Position numbers and translations under genes: made by a program. Under the pieces are notes generated by a model that worked only from the letters and a program-made list of their open reading frames with translations, had not been told where the DNA came from and did not search any database. From Pseudophaeomoniella oleicola (taxonomy: Eukaryota; Ascomycota; Eurotiomycetes; Phaeomoniellales; Phaeomoniellaceae): 64,000 bases of DNA. Location of the stretch: positions 1-64,000 of the forward strand of contig QWDQ01000002.1 in the NCBI GenBank assembly GCA_003868215.1. Direction: 5' to 3'. Below, in pieces: positions 21,770 to 32,688 of the stretch (positions within the stretch are counted from its first letter, which is position 1; each line of letters opens with the position of its first letter).

Positions 21770-22800
21770 TGACTCATTCTTCTCCTTTGGTTTACAATCT
21801 GCTTCACATCTCGTTCGATTCCCGGGGCAGAACTCTGTCAAAATGCCTTGGACAAGATGCTTTATGCAGGTCAAGGCGACGAGCGTATTGCGCAGTGACC
21901 GACGGAAATCTGAGTGGCGACTGAGGAGCCATGGTTCATGGCGGCCATTTCAAGGGCGCGGGAGAGGGGAACTATAGGATCTGTCTGGCTGGAGAAGAAG
22001 ACTAGAGCGGTCGGTGGCTGCTGAAGGGATGAAGTCAGTAGATGCTGTTTTCGAGCATCTAGGCCGTTGATGGACGCGAAGGGTGGCGTTGGGTAGCGTC
22101 CAGATAAAGCTTTCCTTGCAGAGAGGCTGGTGAACCATGAATGCCGGATCTTCCGGCCTGAACATTGGGATGTACATTCGGCCCACGTGGTACCAGGCAT
22201 TGACGAGTCAGTCTGTATTTGTCTGATGTACTTTCAAGGCCAGTAATGGTACCGTCGCTCAATTCAGGACTGTTGCTGCAGACTTCGGTAAAGCAGCATC
22301 AAATATTCATGTGCACCGATAGAGAGGCTGTCTTGCATGTCGCTAAACCGCCAGCATTTGCGTGAAGGCCATCATTGGAAAGCTCTTTACGTCGCATTTC
22401 TTCAACTATCTCGACTATATCGAGCATATCCTGTGAGACTGATGCTGATGACGAATATACACGAACGTTGAGTCCTCCTAACGTGTGTCAAGACCTACTA
22501 ACTGCACAAATCCAAGCAAGGATGAATCGACGCTTCAAAATACATCATCACCGGCGTCATTATGGCCGTTCTTGCGAGGCTGCAGCGCGTTTACTTGTCG
22601 GGCCAGCTCATTGCTGAAACAGTCAGCCCTTAGAGTACCAGGGAACACTCCGCGAGGAGCAAATGACCCGGTTTCGCACTGGTTTTACCCGCCAACGATC
22701 TCTCTGAGGTAACGCTCATGTACAAGAAGATCTGCCCATTCGAGATCCTCCAGGCCCACCTGGTTTGGTGACTATGCTTCCTTTAAGGGACGCGTCTCTG
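21770..22800 (-). pseudogene. decayed TAP-like alpha/beta hydrolase (peptidase S33-like)
   Basis: No long frame, but ordered pieces of one family appear on the minus strand. First is the oxyanion-region motif SIVTKPGGPGGS (about 22745-22783). Next is PRGV...ADCFSNELARQ (22577-22660), matching the usual PRGVG..P..DCF. Then comes SSQTDPIVPLSRALEMA with GHC (about 21892-21990), the Asp and His region of the TAP-like C-terminal domain. Last is CEADCKP (about 21790), the family's terminal CE.D stretch. The pieces lie in the correct order but different frames; at least one shift falls right after GHC, and spacing between pieces is shorter than in intact members. Intact relatives are secreted or membrane hydrolases of about 500-600 aa. 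I read this as a dead host gene. Confidence 0.62.
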
Positions 22801-23369
22801 GGAATAGTCGGTAATGATCTACTCATGTGATGGAGCCAGTGTCTTGTTCTTATTCTGCCACCCAAGAGGTTAAGACAGTCTCGCGCAAAGCGTGGAACAT
22901 CAGCAAAACAGATGGTTAGACACCGGACCAATCAAACGATCAGGTCTGCGTCTCTGCTGGTGATGCCAGTGCGCTTTGGGCCTTACCCAGCATTGCAACC
23001 TAACTTGCTTCTCAAAACCACGCGAATTACCTTCGCTATCCACCGGTCAAATGTGGTAAAACTTACTATTTGCCTTTCGAATATGTATTGGGATGGACGC
23101 TTCAGCCTCGCTGACGGGGTTCCAGCCTCGTTGATGCTACCTATCTTCAGCCTCACCGCTGCTGACAGATGGGGTCCAGAACGTTGCAGCATTACAATGT
23201 TTTGTCCTGTGACCCTCAACGAACATGCCATAACTCCAGTCTGAATAATAGAAGCACCAATTTCCGGAGTGTCTTTTTCCAGCTATTCCTTTGTGACACC
23301 GGTGTTGCAATCGGATCTTCCTGACTTGAACACCATCACTAGCGAAGCAGGACCCGGGCTGCTTTCAGC
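22801..23369. other. intergenic or further decayed sequence
   Basis: Frames at 22912-23244 (plus) and 22983-23231 (minus) are unrecognised. It may contain the eroded 5' part of the hydrolase relic, plus the promoter of the membrane-protein gene at 23370. Confidence 0.5.
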
Positions 23370-24233
23370 ATGCGACCGCTGACTCTCATCACGGTGTCAG
23401 CACTGACGATTGGTAGTCTCTGCGCACTGCTACAGCTCGCACTCGTCTGGACTCTAGATACTGGTATGACGACTTTGGAGAGCAAAGCGCTGGAGCAGTT
23501 CTCATTCAACGCGGCAAGCTTCTGTACATTCACAAGCATGACGGCCAACCTGAAATCCACAACTACAGAGGGGAATAGCACACCTTCCCGCACAGCTGTG
23601 GCCGCTCTCACTTCCGTCGCTGCAACTGGACAACATCGGAGATCGCTGTCAGACACTTGCTATTCAATGCGACACTCACATGGCCGATCTTTTGGGACAA
23701 TGTACAACGGCTACAACTACCTTTTGTTTGCCTCAAGTTGGTGGATCCTGTCTGTGATCGTATATTGCTCTTTGCGAAACCTACCATTCCAACTGCGTCA
23801 CAGCCAATTCGTCCTGTGGTTCATTGTGGCAGGCAATCTACTAACAATTATCTTCTTAATAGCGGCAACTGGCGTGGGAGCTCGTCAGACTGTGCTGCCA
23901 TGCTGGCCGTTTTCCATGATCATGCTGTGAGTGGAAGGCACCTACTTCGACGATAATTTGCTGACCTCATTCTGCAGACTTTGCGCAGTCGTCCTTCTCC
24001 GCATCAACATCATCATTGCTTTGGATCCTCATGAAAATGAAGTGGTCATTGAACTTGGGTCTGCTACATTCACAAATTCGCTAGCAGTGCTCTTCGGGTC
24101 AAGATCCGAACCCCTAGAGCGAAGCAGTGATAGAGCAGGTAGACATGATGACAATTACACAGTCAGAATGTTCAATCCAAGGCGGATTGATTCAGAACAG
24201 CAAGATTGGCAATCGCAAACCACTTCACATTGA
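23370..24233 (+). CDS. uncharacterised four-helix membrane protein, 270 aa
   Basis: Not recognised. Exons are 23370-23926 and 23978-24233; the intron has a GTGAGT donor, GCTGACC branch point and TGCAG acceptor. Four hydrophobic segments are visible: near residue 10 (TIGSLCALLQLALVW), near 120 (LFASSWWILSVIVY), near 150 (FVLWFIVAGNLLTIIFLI) and at the exon junction (MIMLLCAVVLLRINIII). A Ser/Thr-rich loop of about 85 residues separates helices 1 and 2. The tail is hydrophilic (ERSSDRAGRHDDNYTVR). The topology resembles MARVEL-like or tetraspan fungal proteins, but no signature supports either. It sits 490 bp upstream of a HET-domain gene in the same orientation. Confidence 0.6.
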
Positions 24234-24723
24234 AACGGACGACAATATTGCAACAGATCAGAGCGGTCTTGAGACTATCACATAAATACCTTAGGTAGAA
24301 CTGTCAGAGCAAGTACATAAACGCAATCTCTACCTTTCTCAATCCTTCAATACCTAGACTCCATGACCGATCCTTATGATGCATTCCTTACAGAGGCGCC
24401 AAGCCAGCCTGATGGGATAGATTGCAGTCACATCAATGGCCTGTTAGAGGCGTAGAATCGAACTTTGGGGGCCATCGAATCCGTCCCTCGAACTTCGGTC
24501 CGCATTTCATACAAACAAGGCGTCAAAGTGAGGCACTACTAGACCTACCCCTCATCGTCTCTAGAATACCAAAAGTGACTGGAGCCAACCCTGAACCTCT
24601 GGTCTGACTGTTGGCTCAATCCTTGAACGTTTATCTGCCAGCACGAGACGTGATATTATCGAAGGGTACACGATCAATTGGGTAACTACATGCGTAGTAC
24701 AGAAGGGCCAAGGCTACGCTATT
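24234..24723. other. intergenic, HET gene promoter side
   Basis: 490 bp between the membrane-protein stop and the HET-gene ATG. No gene or clear element seen. Confidence 0.6.
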
Positions 24724-26469
24724 ATGGCAACCACGTGTCGGAAGCTGCGCCGTGATGTGGATACACGGGACGTGCACGGTCACGGTCAGGGTCACGAAGA
24801 ACCACGATCTTCCAAACATGCCTTCAAATACACACCGCTGCGAGACGTCGATGAAATACGCCTCCTCAGAATCCCCTCAAGAAAGGAACATAGACATAGC
24901 GGCGCACTAAAGACCTCCATCAACCATGTCTACCTTTCAGATTCACCTTTGTACACGGCCATCTCATGGATGTGGGGCCCTCGGCAGGATCTCGTCGACC
25001 TGGAGATCGATGGCAGGGTGCTACCAATACAGGTAAACCTCGAACGGATCATCCAGGACCTCCAGGATGATAGTCAAGCTCGCAGTGTATGGATTGATGC
25101 TATTTGCATTGACCAAGACAGCGTCGAGGAGCGAAATCACCAGGTGCAACTGATGGGCAATATATATCACAATGCAAACTACGTTGTCACTTGCTTGATG
25201 GCCGAGCGATCGAAGGATCGGAAAAAATTGGCGAAGACGGCAAAAAATGTACACCAAGCATTCGAGCGGTTTTCCCACACTCACGGTAATGCCAGCATCT
25301 CTACAGTCAGCCGTCTATCCTCAGAGTATCAACTCTTCTTTGATAATCGGTATTTCACGCGCCGTTGGATTATACAGGAGATCATTCAAGCTCGGTCAGT
25401 CACTCTCTGTTGTGAGGGTTATCAGATGCCTATGAGCATCCTAGAGAACGTGTTCGGTGAGAGGATACAACAGGAGATCTCTAAGGACTTGATAAACAGT
25501 CGAGCTATGCAACTTTGTCGATTGCGGCAAGAAGTGGACAGGAACTCCTTGTCCTTAGAGGAGCTTCTGTATACGCACGAAACCGCCGAGTGCTCTGACT
25601 TCCGAGATCAAGTCTATGCCCTAATATCTCTCTCTGAGCAAGCCAAGGCGCAGCTGCCTGTCCGATATGATATTAATCGCACTGAGCTCATGCTGTCGGT
25701 CATTATTTTCAGCCGGTTGTATGAGAACTTGTCGCCATTCCATGCGCTAAGCTTTACCTGCTTTCTCAAGCAGCACCTAAGGATTGCAAACAGTGAGGTA
25801 CGTTACGCAACACTTGCCCCGCCAGTCTCAACGATGAATACAACGGTCATGCTGCAAGGCGTTGTGCGTGGTACTGTTGGAACGCACCGAATTGGCCCAG
25901 AACGCGAAACAACAGCTCTCCGACTTCGTGACATAGTCCCAGCTTTGAAGACCCTTAGCAGAATCCACCTGGAATTTTCCCAGTCTTCTTGCTATGATAC
26001 CACCCCTCTGATCATTGTTGATCGAATTGATCGACAGTCGTCAAGGTACAGTGAGGGCAATGCGCCTATCCCAATTCCTGGCATTGATCAGTGTCTTTTC
26101 GCATTTGAAGGTGACGACTCCAGGCGATCCACAAAGGCATATCGTGAGCGGCCGATTATTGCTGGCCTTGCCTCCACAAGAGTAAATTTCGGAGACGAGA
26201 TTTGGCAATTCCAACGCACGCCTCTTGCCATCATAGCCCGGCGTTCCGAGCAGGGCTACACTCTAGTAGGACGAGCGTACCTACTGAAGGAGCTCAGCAC
26301 TGGCTGTCACTCTGATAAATCCGAGTCGCGCTCCCTCTGGGATCGTAAGCTTGAGGATGGTTTGATCTGGGTCCAAAGTGCCAAGCGGCACGACCAGCTC
26401 ACGCCGATAATCCATATTGACGTATGTGGGTTGCTCAAGTTGATGACTTGGGCGACTTATGACGCATAG
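24724..26469 (+). CDS. HET-domain (heterokaryon incompatibility) protein
   Basis: Member of the fungal HET family (PF06985), which mediates non-self recognition and cell death after hyphal fusion; many members are orphan. One intronless exon encodes 581 aa and looks whole. The N-terminal HET domain spans about residues 78-235: YTAISWMWG (usual Y.ALSY.WG), then VWIDAICIDQDSVEERNHQV near 122-141, MGNIYHNANYVV, and RYFTRRWIIQEIIQARSVTL near 209-227. The C-terminal 340 residues carry no NACHT, ankyrin, WD40 or lectin motif that I can see, so any sensing part is unknown. An unrelated four-helix membrane-protein gene precedes it. Confidence 0.9.
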   Translation: MATTCRKLRRDVDTRDVHGHGQGHEEPRSSKHAFKYTPLRDVDEIRLLRIPSRKEHRHSGALKTSINHVYLSDSPLYTAISWMWGPRQDLVDLEIDGRVLPIQVNLERIIQDLQDDSQARSVWIDAICIDQDSVEERNHQVQLMGNIYHNANYVVTCLMAERSKDRKKLAKTAKNVHQAFERFSHTHGNASISTVSRLSSEYQLFFDNRYFTRRWIIQEIIQARSVTLCCEGYQMPMSILENVFGERIQQEISKDLINSRAMQLCRLRQEVDRNSLSLEELLYTHETAECSDFRDQVYALISLSEQAKAQLPVRYDINRTELMLSVIIFSRLYENLSPFHALSFTCFLKQHLRIANSEVRYATLAPPVSTMNTTVMLQGVVRGTVGTHRIGPERETTALRLRDIVPALKTLSRIHLEFSQSSCYDTTPLIIVDRIDRQSSRYSEGNAPIPIPGIDQCLFAFEGDDSRRSTKAYRERPIIAGLASTRVNFGDEIWQFQRTPLAIIARRSEQGYTLVGRAYLLKELSTGCHSDKSESRSLWDRKLEDGLIWVQSAKRHDQLTPIIHIDVCGLLKLMTWATYDA

Positions 26470-27604
26470 GTACGGTTCCACTTGCACAACCCATGAGACC
26501 AACTGAATTTCGAACTTCGGAGGAGGTGAATTGAAGTTGTCTGGAGGAATACCCGGCCTCGTTGCCTCGTATTTTTACCAGCCGAAGGAACCACTTGCCG
26601 ACGCTATATATGTCATCTCCAATCCCAAGACACAGGTTGCAGGCCTTATCGATATCCATGTAGCATCCATTACTCTTTCGAGGAACTAACTCAGCTTGGA
26701 TATTCATATGCTATCCCTGTCCCTCCCACTGCACTATCGCACCAAGCTCACCTATATGCTTGTGTTTATGATATGAAGAACAACTAGCGTATCGACTGCC
26801 TAAGTTGGTCCTGCCCGGATTCAGAGGGACGTCCACGTCTATGAAGAGATGTCAGATAAATATGGAGCTACGGCACCATCTCCGATCTCTCAAATTGAAG
26901 AGAGTCAGTTTAGAAGGCTAGGAAATCTGTGGGCTCAGTCTCTTAGTATACCGATCGGTTTGGGGTCAAAGACACTGCAGTAAAATTGAGCAGGAAAGCG
27001 TCAGGTTAGGAGAAAGGATAGCACAGCGTATTTCGGGGATCGAAGACCTATAATAGGGAGGGAGGGAGTATATATTTCTATCTACTATATCTGAGTGAGC
27101 GAGGCGGCACCCATCGAATCCAGCAGGTAGTTTATATCAATGAATATTCGGTAAGTCAACAATACCTCGAATAAACTACAATTGCGAGGCGATACACCAT
27201 ACACCTTCGTGACTACCCAGCTCGGCAACATCACCATCATCCCTTTTCTGGATTGAGATGAAGTGAGGTTGTGGTTGAAGTTGAGATTAATTCAATTCAA
27301 GTTCGTGACTATAATAGTAGGTGAATACATATTAAATTTATTATTATTGGAGTTGAGCCAAGCTTCCAGGCACCACAACCTTACCTAACCTAACCTCATC
27401 TAACCGATCCATTAACTTATCGCGATTTGTTTACTGGACTTGCAGATCGGTTTCCTAAACTTTTTCCGTGCGCAAATTCAAGCAGCGATCACCAGCAACA
27501 GAACGAGCCAGCATCCCTTGTTCCGACAGGGCGCAAGGCGTAGGTGTGCCGAAGTAGACGAGCGTTTTACGCATGTTGAGGACAAGGCCGATCGCTTCAC
27601 AACC
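26470..27604. other. intergenic, HET to NDC1
   Basis: About 1.1 kb. Just after the HET gene, a short frame (26528-26689) includes GGIPGLVASYFYQP, faintly like the C-terminal GG.PGF segment of serine beta-lactamase-family proteins. The rest is AT-rich and unremarkable, with a TTATTATT patch near 27340. Confidence 0.5.
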
Positions 27605-30032
27605 ATGGCAACGACTGTGCCGCCTCGAGTTCGACCATACCGCAGGTACCTGACGTCGGTCCTGCATAGACGCTTCGTACATGCTTCAGGGTTGACCTTA
27701 CTCGCCTGCTATGCTGAAGCAGTCATACTTGGAAATAGTAGATCCTGTCAGTAGATTTCCGACCGTACAATCATAAGACTGCGCGCTGACTAGATGCAGT
27801 GATTTGGTCATGGTTTCCCCTCGGGCCGACTGGCTTACGAGCTCTCAGTCTCTATATCTGTTGCCTCGTGGTATTCATCTTGCGCATCTCTCAGTTGCAG
27901 ATAGGCAAGAGGTCAACCTCATCTCCTTTTGCTGCCTTCCTACATACCGCTCTCCGACCAAGCGTCCTTCAGATTGCTGCTTGGTATCTTTTCTCAGCAT
28001 GGTGGTTCGGCGAGCTTTACATATGGTTTTCGCCTGCGACTGCGCAACTCGGATGGGTTCACCACGAATCGTAAGTGTTATTCAGGGCTGCCGATCTACG
28101 CTGACATATGACAGTCTCCGAAAGCGCGACAAGCTGAATGAACGGCCAATATTCCTGCGAAGCGTTTACTTTCAACTAGCCTTGGTGGAAATTGTGCTAC
28201 ATGTTTACCGCGGCATCGATCACATTGTCATTCCTTCAAATCTACCATCTACGAAATCGACCGACTCACGAACACATAAAATCGAACCTGTCTTGGTCCA
28301 GATCCAAAGAAAAGGCCCGAGAACAATTATTACATCTGTAGTTGTGGCTGGCATCACAACCATAGTCTCGCCTTTCATATACACACCCATTCTCCGGATC
28401 CCATTTTGGTCGTCCCATTTGGCATTCGCGAAGCTCTTCTTCAGCATCCCAAGGTCAAATGCGAATTTCGATACCCTTCCACCTTGTGGTCTCTCCATGC
28501 TTTGGCGAGCTTTCTATACGGGATCTTGTCTCTTGATACTCTGGGAGGTATCTAACTTCCTATTCTCGACTCTCCTTGCTCAAGAACCGGTAAAGAAGGG
28601 CTTACCGCTGAGTGCTGAAAGCAAAGATCCTAATGGGACGCTTCTGAGTGGTCTCAGAGCGAAGAAAGACACCGTGAGAACCTTTGCCTTATGGGAGCTG
28701 GCAAATATTGCTCGAAGTTCGGCGGACAGACGGAAGGCAATATTCGCCGATATCGAGAGGACAGGTGGGCCAACGTGGACACAAATGCTGCACGCGTCAC
28801 TCACAACAATCACTTCGATCGAGGATCGCATCATATCCTCCCAGACTCCCAAGAAACCAGCGACTACAAGTGCAGCAAGCCAACCGGAGATTCAAACCTT
28901 GCCTCGCTTGGCGGCAGATGTCAAGTCTGCGGACAACATCTTCGCCTCATCTCCACCACCGCGCTCAAGGACAGAGAAATGGGAGTCCACGATCGGGCCT
29001 ATGGCTCGCTCTTTAGGCCAGTCACCTCCATGGAGTCCAAGCGCCAAGGAGCGTGTCAAAGGTTTCCTAGAATACCCCGGGCAGAAGTCGTCGGAACTGG
29101 CATTCAGTGCGAACACTGCTTCGACCCCTGCATTCTTACCGGGACCACTGAGAGATTATGTCATTGTGTTTCTCCGATCACCCATTGGGTCCCCTTTTCG
29201 CCTTTCTTTCCCACGCTTGTTGTCCTCCATCATTCTTTCAACACCAAATGCTCAGACGGCACAAATCGTCGATGCTATAGACTCTACAACCCGAATGCTG
29301 GTAGCCTCGTTGTCGGAGGACCTTTACGGCAAAGTTCAAGCAACAGTACCTGTCACTGTGAAAACGCTTACGGCTAGTATCAATGCCATTGAAGCGCTCA
29401 TTGATAAAATGCACCCTCACTGGACTGATGTGGATTTTGAGATACGTGGTGCAGAAATTCCAGAGGATGTTGAAATTGTCCTAGAACGGTTGAAGAGTGG
29501 TTTGGATGACCTATTGAGCGCTTTCCAGTTGTATCTTCGAGAAGTCGGTTTGAGCGATGCAGACCTTAAGGATGCAAAAGAAGCGGTCAGAAGGAAAGCA
29601 AGAAGTAGACTGCCGAAGCAACAAGTGAAGCCACCGCAACCATCATCAGCGCCGGCGGATATTAGCAAGGGCAAAGGGTCTACATCGCAGCCACGAGAAA
29701 CGTCTAGCAGGACCAGCAGCAAATCCAACGGAGACATTCGACCCCGAAAGCGGCTCGAGGAACGTGACCGGGGAAAAGACCTCGACTTCTTGAACGCACC
29801 TCTCCCACAACAACACACATCCAAAAGCAAAGAACAGGAAAGTAGCAGTAGCAGCAGCAGCACCTCTCAACAACAACAACCACAACAACAAAAGCAACTA
29901 CCACCACCACCTCCCGAAAAAGACCACCCGGACGGCGGTTCCCCCTTTACCTTTGGACAGCGTGGTAGAGGAGGAGGAGGCGGCGGTGGAGGCATTTTCG
30001 TGCAGAGAGAGATGGAACAAGTAAAGAGATGA
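27605..30032 (+). CDS. NDC1: transmembrane nucleoporin Ndc1
   Basis: Integral pore-membrane protein anchoring the nuclear pore complex and, in yeast, the spindle pole body. Exons are 27605-27746, 27800-28070 and 28115-30032, all in phase, giving 776 aa. The N-terminus matches fungal Ndc1: RVRPYRRYLTSVLHRRFVHA, then LIWSWFPLGPTGLRALSLY. About six hydrophobic helices occupy the first 300 residues, including VVVAGITTIVSPFIYTPIL. The soluble C-terminal half contains NIARSSADRRKAIFADIER. The tail beyond residue 640 is low complexity: Ser runs, Gln runs, Pro runs and a run of eight Gly before the stop. A longer frame starting at 27804 is not the true N-terminus, since the two upstream exons restore the conserved start. 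Confidence 0.9.
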
Positions 30033-30298
30033 GAACTCGTTGACGAAGAATCCTTCTATTGCAAAATGGGGGATTGGTTGGTTGTTTATTTGTATGATGA
30101 TATTTTTTTGTATGTTTTATGTAGCGGTATTATATATGGCCATAAAAAATGATGTCTAATCTTTTTCTTTTTAAAAAAAAAGAAATGGCTGTGAAGGATA
30201 ATACATACTTGTTGTCTGTGCCCTTTTTGACTCGACTGCGCTGCCTGCCTCAAACATTGATGTAATAATTACTTTTTCCTCTTTTCTTCAAACACATC

Positions 30299-30302
<4 letters not shown>

Positions 30303-30337
<35 letters not shown>

Positions 30338-30338
30338 A
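30303..30338. repeat. ATC trinucleotide repeat
   Basis: Twelve uninterrupted ATC units just left of a palindromic hairpin, in the 3' flanks of two convergent genes. Confidence 0.95.
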
Positions 30339-30354
30339 GTCTACCTGCCTGCCT

Positions 30355-30383
30355 AGGTAGATAGGTAACCTACCTATCTACCT
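30355..30383. repeat. perfect 13-bp inverted repeat
   Basis: AGGTAGATAGGTA at 30355-30367 is followed by ACC and then its exact reverse complement at 30371-30383. It can form a tight hairpin on either strand. Placed between two convergent gene ends, it might act in transcript 3' ends, but no T-run or other support shows this. Confidence 0.85.
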
Positions 30384-30807
30384 CGTGGGATTGAATTAAG
30401 ATAGTACTTGACAGATATACTGACTGACTGCATAAAAGTACCCATCATATATCATATCATATAACCATCCATGTTAGATCTAGCCCTTTTCTTCCTTACT
30501 TCCTTCCTTACTTCCTTCCTTCCTCATAGTTCTCCCGTCACGTCATGTTAAATATATCGTATCACATCACATCGTACCATGAACCGTTCCAACCAACCAA
30601 CCCTGAGCCCTCGGTTCCTCTCTCTTCCAAAAGCAAAACCATAAGAACCAAAAACACACAAAAAAAACAAAAAAAAAAAAAAACAAAAACCACCCCCAGA
30701 ATGAGTAATTGAGAAGGAACAAAAGGTACTCCATGACCGTTTGGGCCCCTTTGAAAGCGTAAAAGTAATAGTAACAAAAGTAAACAGATGCAAGAAGAGT
30801 TACGTTT

Positions 30808-32688
30808 TCATCGCATCTCTCGAATTTCTTCCCAGCCTTTGAAATGTAGACCTTGATGAGAGGAGGGGGAGGAGGGGGAGGAAGAGGAGGGGATTTCTCG
30901 ACGACTTCTTTGTCGTTCCTCCCAGGCGGTCGCGTTCAGGATGTCGTTGAGGTTGGTATCATCGGTACCGGTGGTCGTGCTAATGCTTCCACCACCACCA
31001 CCTCCTCCTCTGCGTTTCCCTTCGTCGACACCCAAGATCTCGCCGCCACCGTCGACGTGGCTCTTACCCCCGAATATGACGTCCATTTCTTCCAGTCGGA
31101 CCTTCCTCGTTTCGGGGACCACGAGAGCGACGAACAGGGCGAGCAGGAAATTAATGCCGGCGAACATGTAGAAGGCGTAGAATCCGCAGTTCTGAAGAAA
31201 GGTAGGGAAGAATTGTTGGACGATCGCGTTGGCGACGTTTTGGGTTTGGGATGCCATGCCGACGGCCTGGGCTCGGACGTTCATGGAGAAGATTTCAGAG
31301 GTGAAGATCCAAACTGTTGCTCCCCAGGACGGCTTATCTGGTTAATCGTTAGAAATGTATGTCACAATTGATGGTGGAGTATGGAAAGGGAGTGTGGAGT
31401 GGAGATGGGCAAGGCTTGAAGAAAGAGAGCTCTTGACGAGATGCAGGACTTACAGAAGAATATGAACAAAAAGAGGAGCAATACGATGGCTACTCCGGTA
31501 CCATGGCTTTTGTCGCCGTCGTTGGATGGTGTCTGCGTCTCGACAGTAGCGACAATTATCATACAGAGCCCCATACCCATGCCGCCTAGGACAAGCAGGA
31601 ATTTTCGTCCAAACCGGTCCACTGTCCAGGCGGCATTCAACGTGAATAGTATGCCAAACGTGGCATTCAAGGCGTTTATCAATGCAATCTGGTTTGCAGA
31701 TGAAAATACTTTCTGATAGACCTTGGTACTGTAAGTGTTCAAGGTTCCTTGGCCGGTGATCTGTTGACCTGCATTGATGACGAAAGCGAGCACGAGACGC
31801 TTGCGAACAGATCGATCTTTCCAGAGAGCAGAGTAAGATGATGAAATGGCTTGTTTCTCGTACTCAAGGGCTTCGCGGATCATGAGGATCTCATCCTCAA
31901 CCTCCTGGTGAGTATAGCGGACACGCCGGAGAGCACGACGTGCGGCCGTGACATCGCTCCGTCGCTTGATATACCACCGAGGGGTGCCGGGAATGGTGGG
32001 GAGGAGCGAGAGGATCGTCAGCGGCACCAGGATCTGGAACATCACCACCGTCCTCCAGTCCCATTCACCTAGGTGGTGCCTATGGCGAGTGCAGGCGTAA
32101 TTGACCCAGAAACACATGAACGAACCCACAGAGTAGAACGTCTGCCAAAAGGCCATGATTTTGCCGCGTATCTCAGGTGGAGCAAGCTCACCAATGTAAA
32201 TTGGACCTGAGGCTGTAGCGGGATCAGTCCAGCTTTGGATACGGATTGAAGATGGACAGTATTACTCAATGCGATACCCTGCCCTAGTCCGATGAGTACT
32301 CTGCCGCTGACAAACGTTCCGAGGCTTCCATGAGCTGCGAAGGTTTGCATGAATGTTGCGATCATAACGAGGATGCAGCCGACCGCTATTCCCATTTTCC
32401 GACCGAAGAAGTCTGATATCGGTCCACCAAAGAACCAACCTCCAACGATCGCTCCCACGGTATAGGCGGTATTAATGGCACCAATCTTTTCAGGATCCGG
32501 TTCATTGAACCAGCTCATCCACCTTTTGCTTCCTTGTACTGAATTATAAACTGACGCATCGTAACCGTATAAGATCATACAAGAGGAAGCCACAAGTGAA
32601 ATATACCTATATAGCTGTCAGATGGACCATACGACCAAGGTTTGATAACATACCAATTGTATGCCCGTTTATTTGCCCAGACGGCCAT
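30808..32688 (-). CDS. MFS sugar transporter
   Basis: Sugar:proton symporter of the major facilitator superfamily, sugar porter family, in the plasma membrane. Exons are 32688-32654, 32606-32266, 32212-31454 and 31337-30808, all in phase, giving 554 aa. The first exon encodes MAVWANKRAYNW. Family marks: GYDASVYNS in helix 1, DFFGRKMGIAVG between helices 2 and 3, RVLIGLGQGIAL, GPIYIGELAPPEIRGKI, PGTPRWYIKR before the central loop, VDRFGRKFLL, and YKPSWGATVWIFTSEIFS. Twelve helices are expected. The tail is unusual: a run of seven Gly, then Ser-rich sequence. The substrate could be a hexose, disaccharide or quinate; the sequence does not decide. Confidence 0.92.

Larger units (their letters stand above)
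30033..30807. other. convergent intergenic region with microsatellites
   Basis: Lies between the 3' ends of NDC1 and the sugar transporter. It holds an ATC repeat, a TAGGTA-type hairpin, TTCC repeats near 30490-30525 and an A-rich tract at about 30653-30690. No gene. Confidence 0.75.

Noticed and set aside
21810-21830. tRNA-like T-loop GTTCGATTCCC
   Set aside because: The flanks cannot form the T stem or an acceptor stem, and it overlaps the CE.D part of the decayed hydrolase.
27804-30032. A 742-codon open frame as the whole NDC1 gene
   Set aside because: Its first 100 residues are in the wrong frame; the upstream exons 27605-27746 and 27800-28070 give the conserved Ndc1 N-terminus.
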